9,057 bases of DNA from positions 1 through 9,057 of the forward strand of contig JAFTEG010000327.1 in the NCBI GenBank assembly GCA_017453765.1, read 5' to 3'. Each line of letters begins with the position of its first letter. Within the stretch, counting starts at the first letter, position 1. Below are positions 5,155-9,057 of this stretch, one piece after another. The translations under genes were made by a program, and so were the position numbers. This stretch comes from Selenomonadaceae bacterium. GTDB taxonomy: Bacteria > Bacillota > Negativicutes > Selenomonadales > Selenomonadaceae. Below the pieces are notes generated by a model that had not been told where the DNA came from, searched no databases, and saw nothing but the letters and a program-made list of their open reading frames with translations.

Positions 5155-6393
5155 ATGAGAAAAATTTTGCACGTAATTTTTGCGACGCTGCTATTGGTGC
5201 ATACGGTAGTTTTCGCCGACGAAATTGAACAGTTGGAAGGGCAGAAGGCGGAGTATGACGCGGCGGCAGAAGAAGCGCGGCAGGTGGTTGACGCGATTCA
5301 AGCAAAATTAGATTCTGTTTCCGAAAGAAAGCGCGTACTTGACGAAGAGGCGGCGGTAGCCGTTGCAGACTACGAAGAAAAGCAGGCGACGCTTGATGAA
5401 ACAGTAGCGCGTATTGAAGAGAATGAAAGCAAACTTCTTGCGACGGAGGAAGATTACAACACTAAGCATGACAGACTTGAAAAGCGCGTCCGTGACATTT
5501 ATATTAACGGTCAAATTTCGTACCTTGACGTAATGTTCGGCGCGCAGGATTTTGGCGACTTCTTGACGCGAATGGATTTACTCAAGCGCGTTATGATTCA
5601 AGATTCGGAGCTTGTCAATCAAGTTTTGGAATATCGCAACGAAATTCAAGCTATCGGTCAAAAACTTGAGCAGGACAGACTTGTACAAGTTGAACAGGCG
5701 ATAATTGCCGCTGATGCAAAGGACGTGCAGTTACAAAAGGTAGCCGAGCAACAGGCGCTGATTGATATGATGGAAAATGACAAGGACGTCTATGAAAAGC
5801 AGTACGCTGAAATGATTGCGGCGTCGGATCACGTTGCACAGCTGATTGAAGAGAGTAAGTATCGCGCGGCGGCAGAAGAGGCACGGCGGCAGCAGGAAGA
5901 GGCTGAACGTCAAGCACGTGCGGCGCAGGCTCAACAACCGCAACCTGCAGGCGGCTCTTATGAAAGTTCAGATGACGGCGACTATCAAGCCTACATTCCC
6001 GCTACAAATTCCGGCGCAATGATATGGCCTATTACCGGTCCCATAACTTCAGAGTTCGGCTGGCGTAACCATCCCATTTTCGGTGGACAGCGTTTTCACA
6101 GCGGCATTGATATCGGCGGCGACTACGGCTTACCGATTCACGCGGCGCAAGGCGGAATTGTTTCGCATGCAGGTTGGATTGACGGCTACGGCAACACCGT
6201 GATGATTGAACACGGCGGCGGCATTGTTACTTTGTACGGTCACAATGAAAGCCTTGCCGTCAGCGTCGGTCAGCAGGTTAATCAAGGTGACGTTATCGCC
6301 TACTGCGGCTCCACCGGCAATTCCACCGGTCCCCATTGTCATTTTGAAGTGCGTTTGAGCGGCGAACCCGTCAGCCCGTTTAATTATCTTTAA
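5155..6393 (+). CDS. Secreted coiled-coil murein endopeptidase, M23/LytM (EnvC/PcsB-like)
   Basis: This 412-residue envelope protein probably cleaves peptidoglycan peptide cross-links under FtsEX control. Residues 1-21 are a signal peptide ending in VVFA. Residues about 22-250 are a long charged coiled coil of the kind that binds the FtsX outer domain. A short Gln/Ala/Pro linker follows (about 250-285), then an M23 domain from SEFGWRNHPIFGG to the C-terminus. The zinc ligands are present (H315 and D319 in HSGID, H396 in HCHFE), and so are the catalytic histidines H363 (LYGH) and H394. Unlike proteobacterial EnvC, which has lost these residues, it should be an active enzyme. ATG 5155 follows GGAG (5142-5145). 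The short gap after ftsX, with no terminator, supports one operon with ftsX and mutS2. Confidence 0.9.
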   Translation: MRKILHVIFATLLLVHTVVFADEIEQLEGQKAEYDAAAEEARQVVDAIQAKLDSVSERKRVLDEEAAVAVADYEEKQATLDETVARIEENESKLLATEEDYNTKHDRLEKRVRDIYINGQISYLDVMFGAQDFGDFLTRMDLLKRVMIQDSELVNQVLEYRNEIQAIGQKLEQDRLVQVEQAIIAADAKDVQLQKVAEQQALIDMMENDKDVYEKQYAEMIAASDHVAQLIEESKYRAAAEEARRQQEEAERQARAAQAQQPQPAGGSYESSDDGDYQAYIPATNSGAMIWPITGPITSEFGWRNHPIFGGQRFHSGIDIGGDYGLPIHAAQGGIVSHAGWIDGYGNTVMIEHGGGIVTLYGHNESLAVSVGQQVNQGDVIAYCGSTGNSTGPHCHFEVRLSGEPVSPFNYL

Positions 6394-6407
6394 ACCTTCT
6401 ACCCTCT

Positions 6408-6428
6408 CATTCTTAATTCTTCATTCAT
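6408..6428 (+). repeat. Short heptamer-like repeat before mutS2
   Basis: CATTCTT, AATTCTT and CATTCAT are three 7-nt units in register between the M23 gene and the mutS2 SD. They are imperfect, and related by reverse complement to the GAATTAA units at 2291-2311. The tract is short and could be chance. Confidence 0.35.
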
Positions 6429-6434
6429 TAAAAG

Positions 6435-8816
6435 GTGATTTATACGAAAGACTATTTTAACGTTTTGGATTTTGAAAAAATTCGTACGCGGCTGGTAACC
6501 TGCGCGTCAAGCAAACTCGGTAAAGAACTTGCCGCCGCGCTTGAACCGGATTCAGACTTTGATACGGTAGCCGAAAATTTGAAGTGGACGACAGAGGCAG
6601 TAAAAATTTTCGTTGTAAGTCCTCCCCCCTTAGGCGGCATTCGCGACATTAGAGAGACGCTGGAAAAAATTAAACTCGGCAGTTCCGCAAGCTCCGAAGA
6701 ATTTTTGGACATTCTCTCGACAATGTATGCAATGCGCAACGTCAAGAAATTTTTTAAAGATACAGAAATTCCCGCGCCGAAATTAAAAAATCGTGCCGCG
6801 CAGATTGAAATACTCGGCAACCTTGAAAAGCAAATTGAAAATACGATTGACGATCACGGACTTGTGAAGGATACGGCAAGCGTCGAGTTGCAAAAAATTC
6901 GCCGTGACCTTCGTGCCGCGCAGAATAGAGTTAAGACGGAAATTTTTAACATACTGCACGACGCCGCTAAGCAAAAATATTTTCAAGACGCGATAGTTAC
7001 AATGCGCGGTGACCGCTACGTCCTGCCGGTTAAAACAGAATACAAGGCGCAGGTACCCGGTCTTGTTCACGACCAATCCGCTACCGGCGCGACGCTTTTC
7101 ATTGAACCTATGGCGATAGTCAACCTTAACAATGACATTCGCCAACTTGAAGTTGATGAACGAAATGAAATTGCACGTATTTTGCGCGTACTAAGTGACG
7201 CCGTGCGAAAAAATGTCATTGAACTTTTAATCAACGTTGACATTTTGGCGGAAGTGGATTTACTCTTCGCAAAGGCAAAGTTGGCGTACGACCTCAACGC
7301 TACCGAACCGATTTTGTCAAAGTTCACCGACATAAAATCTGCGCGACATCCTTTAATACCGCCGAAAGAAGTTGTGCCGATTGACATAAGGCTTGGCGAC
7401 GAATTTACAATTCTGCTTGTCACGGGACCGAATACCGGCGGCAAAACTGTTTCAATGAAGACGCTGGGACTTTTGGCAATGATGGCGCAAAGTGGCTTGT
7501 ACATACCCGCCGCGTCCTATTCACAAATTGCGGTGTACACGGACATTTACGCCGATATCGGCGACGAACAGTCAATTGAACAGAGTCTTTCAACTTTTTC
7601 AGCGCATATGACTAAGCTTGTAAAAATTTTAAAAGAGGTCAAGCCGACGGATTTGGTTTTAATCGACGAAATTGGAGCAGGTACAGACCCCGACGAAGGC
7701 GCGGCGCTTGCAATGTCGATACTAAGCCGCCTTTTAAAAATTCAAACGCCGACCATTGCCACGACGCATTATTCGGAGCTGAAAACTTTTGCCTACACGA
7801 CGGCGGGAATTGAAAATGCGTGCGTCGAGTTTAACGGCGAAACACTTCAACCTACGTACCGCCTTTTAATCGGCATACCCGGCGCCAGTAACGCCTTTGC
7901 AATAAGTCAGCGTCTCGGCTTACAGCAAAGTTTGATTCGCAAGGCTAAAAAATTTCTCAAGGCAGATCACGCGAACTTTGAACAGGTTATCGCCGAATTG
8001 GAGTCCGAGCGTACGATTTATGAACAGCGTAACATTGAAATTCAAAAACAGCAGTCACAAATTGAAAGTCACGAAAAGAAACTTGCCGAAATGCGAAGTG
8101 AACTTGAAAAGAGCAAGGGCGAAATTCTTAAAAAGGCGCGTGAAAAATCTGCCGCAATGGTACGTGAGACTAAACGTGAAGCTGAAGAAATTATCGCGTC
8201 ACTGAAAGAGCAATTCGACGACTTCGGCGTTAAGCGGCGGCAACAGACCATTCAAAATGCGCGTGACAGACTTCGTAACGCCGAAATTGAAACGGCGCCG
8301 ATTATCCTTGCCGATAAAACCGTTGGCAAGCGCATAAACAAAGACGCGCTTGAAATAGGCGACACGGTTTATATCAAGCCGCTTGACCAAAACGGCAAGA
8401 TTCTTTCAATCGACTTGACCGGCAACAAACTTACCGCGCAGGTCGGCGCCTTGACAACTACGGTAAAATTTGCTGACTGCAGATTTATCAGCCACGCCGA
8501 GATGACTTCGACGCCGATTTCAATTTCAAATTCCAATCGCGGCTCGACGGCGCTACTTCAAAAGGTTTCTACCGCCACGAGGAATTTGGACATACGCGGC
8601 ATGATGGTTGACGAGGCCGAGATAGCTTGCGACAAATTTATTGACGACGCGCAACTTGCCGGGCTTAAGCAGGTTTTAATCATTCACGGCAAGGGGACGG
8701 GCGCACTTAGGCAGGGCGTGAAAGATTTTTTGCGGCGGCATTCTTCCGTTAAAAGTTTTGTGCTTGCCGACATTGACGAAGGCGGCGCCGGTGCCACGCT
8801 GGTAACGCTGAAATAG
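6435..8816 (+). CDS. mutS2: Endonuclease MutS2 with C-terminal Smr domain
   Basis: MutS2 is a cytoplasmic ATPase of the MutS family. It is linked to suppressing homologous recombination and, in Bacillus, to splitting collided ribosomes. At 793 residues it is full length. It shows a MutS core with RYVLPVKTEYK and VHDQSATGATLFIEP near 195-225, and Walker A GPNTGGKT at 331-338. ADIGDEQSIEQSLSTFSAHM follows, then Walker B LVLIDE with D411/E412 and GAGTDPDEGAAL. A long coiled coil covers about 515-610. The Smr nuclease domain (about 715-793) has LDIRG at 718-722 and HGKGTGALR from 751. The start is uncertain: GTG 6435 has no SD ahead of it and overlaps GGTGAT (6434-6439). ACG 6444 sits exactly 4 nt behind that SD, the spacing of other genes here. 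It lies 41 bp after the M23 gene, in a likely operon. Confidence 0.95.
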   Translation: MIYTKDYFNVLDFEKIRTRLVTCASSKLGKELAAALEPDSDFDTVAENLKWTTEAVKIFVVSPPPLGGIRDIRETLEKIKLGSSASSEEFLDILSTMYAMRNVKKFFKDTEIPAPKLKNRAAQIEILGNLEKQIENTIDDHGLVKDTASVELQKIRRDLRAAQNRVKTEIFNILHDAAKQKYFQDAIVTMRGDRYVLPVKTEYKAQVPGLVHDQSATGATLFIEPMAIVNLNNDIRQLEVDERNEIARILRVLSDAVRKNVIELLINVDILAEVDLLFAKAKLAYDLNATEPILSKFTDIKSARHPLIPPKEVVPIDIRLGDEFTILLVTGPNTGGKTVSMKTLGLLAMMAQSGLYIPAASYSQIAVYTDIYADIGDEQSIEQSLSTFSAHMTKLVKILKEVKPTDLVLIDEIGAGTDPDEGAALAMSILSRLLKIQTPTIATTHYSELKTFAYTTAGIENACVEFNGETLQPTYRLLIGIPGASNAFAISQRLGLQQSLIRKAKKFLKADHANFEQVIAELESERTIYEQRNIEIQKQQSQIESHEKKLAEMRSELEKSKGEILKKAREKSAAMVRETKREAEEIIASLKEQFDDFGVKRRQQTIQNARDRLRNAEIETAPIILADKTVGKRINKDALEIGDTVYIKPLDQNGKILSIDLTGNKLTAQVGALTTTVKFADCRFISHAEMTSTPISISNSNRGSTALLQKVSTATRNLDIRGMMVDEAEIACDKFIDDAQLAGLKQVLIIHGKGTGALRQGVKDFLRRHSSVKSFVLADIDEGGAGATLVTLK

Positions 8817-8907
8817 ATCGATGGATCGATAGTGGCTGGATCGATGGATCGATAGTGGCTGGATCGATGGATCGATAGTGGCTGGATCGATGGATCGATA
8901 GATCGAT
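8816..8907 (+). repeat. 23-bp ATCGAT-rich tandem repeat
   Basis: Three identical 23-bp units (8816-8838, 8839-8861, 8862-8884) are followed by a partial fourth that diverges after 16 bp into another GATCGATA. Each unit is GATCGATG, GATCGATA and GTGGCTG. ATCGAT occurs nine times in under 100 bp, each with GATC. The array begins at the last base of the mutS2 stop codon. It ends just before the SD of the next gene, so it fills the intergenic gap. The period is not a multiple of three and the array is not translated. Confidence 0.9.
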
Positions 8908-8934
8908 AGTGACTACTCACTAAAGGAGAATATT

Positions 8935-9057
8935 TTGGAAACGATAGACCTTTCAGGCAAAGTGAAATTTTTTATAAAATTCGGCTTGATTCTGCTTTTG
9001 GCAACTGCAGGCGCGGTTGGTTACGGCGTCTTTGAACACTACCACGCCTTTCACGAA
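8935..9057 (+). CDS. N-terminus of a single-pass membrane protein (partial, runs off window)
   Basis: TTG 8935 follows AGGAG (8924-8928) at 6 nt and opens a frame that is still open at the window edge (41 codons). After a short polar start (ETIDLSGKVK), residues about 11-29 form one hydrophobic segment, FFIKFGLILLLATAGAVGYGV. A His-rich FEHYHAFHE stretch follows. This looks like a signal anchor or an uncleaved membrane helix with the bulk of the protein outside the cytoplasm. The family cannot be named from 41 residues. It follows mutS2 by 118 bp, taken up by the tandem repeat, without an obvious terminator, so it may belong to the same transcript. Confidence 0.65.
   Translation, partial: METIDLSGKVKFFIKFGLILLLATAGAVGYGVFEHYHAFHE

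Noticed and set aside
7067..7504. Long minus-strand frames opposite mutS2, ftsX and the DeoR gene
   Set aside because: They are shadows of well-supported coding genes, with no promoters, SD sequences or recognisable domains.
8816..8907. CRISPR array
   Set aside because: The 23-bp units are directly abutting with no unique spacers and no cas genes nearby, so this is a simple tandem repeat.
8684..8920. Minus-strand frame encoding repeated HYRSIDP-like peptides
   Set aside because: It is the translation of the 23-bp tandem repeat plus the antisense of mutS2, with no ribosome site.

Overview
The window looks like chromosomal DNA from a low-to-moderate GC bacterium with Firmicutes-type genes, probably a diderm member of the Negativicutes (Selenomonas/Phascolarctobacterium-like). 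This is an inference from three things: a full-length Smr-containing MutS2; FtsX followed directly by a secreted coiled-coil M23 peptidase; and frequent TTG starts behind a GGTGA-type Shine-Dalgarno (SD) sequence. All convincing genes are on the + strand. I see no tRNA, rRNA, CRISPR, transposase or intact prophage gene.

Layout. Positions 1-550 are non-coding: a GC hairpin, one copy of a dispersed palindromic repeat (family A), a candidate promoter, a strong intrinsic terminator, a 20-bp direct repeat bracketing phage-leader-like sequence, and a near-consensus promoter for the first gene. Next come a membrane-anchored DUF116 protein (560-1330), an EamA/DMT transporter (1404-2297) and a DeoR-family repressor (2361-3131). 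A gap of about 530 bp (3132-3663) holds two more copies of family A in inverted orientation plus long inverted repeats. A small secreted protein with an eight-Asp tail follows (3664-4083). The last block is a cell-envelope/DNA cluster: ftsX (4184-5071), a coiled-coil LytM/M23 endopeptidase (5155-6393), mutS2 (6435-8816), and the start of a single-pass membrane protein that runs off the window (8935-9057+).

How the genes work together. FtsX and the M23 hydrolase form the familiar module in which FtsEX relays ATP hydrolysis across the membrane to a coiled-coil murein hydrolase. The ATPase partner FtsE is not next to FtsX here. A 24-nt inverted repeat overlaps the ftsX SD sequence just downstream of an extended -10 element. 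DUF116, EamA and DeoR appear to be independent housekeeping or transport genes. The intergenic regions are unusually repeat-rich: phased heptamers before the DeoR gene, a 23-bp ATCGAT-rich tandem repeat after mutS2, and the family A palindromes.

No complete new system is evident. The best leads are the ftsX ribosome-site hairpin, the phage-immunity-like leader at 185-425, a possible ACG start for mutS2, and the intergenic repeat families.
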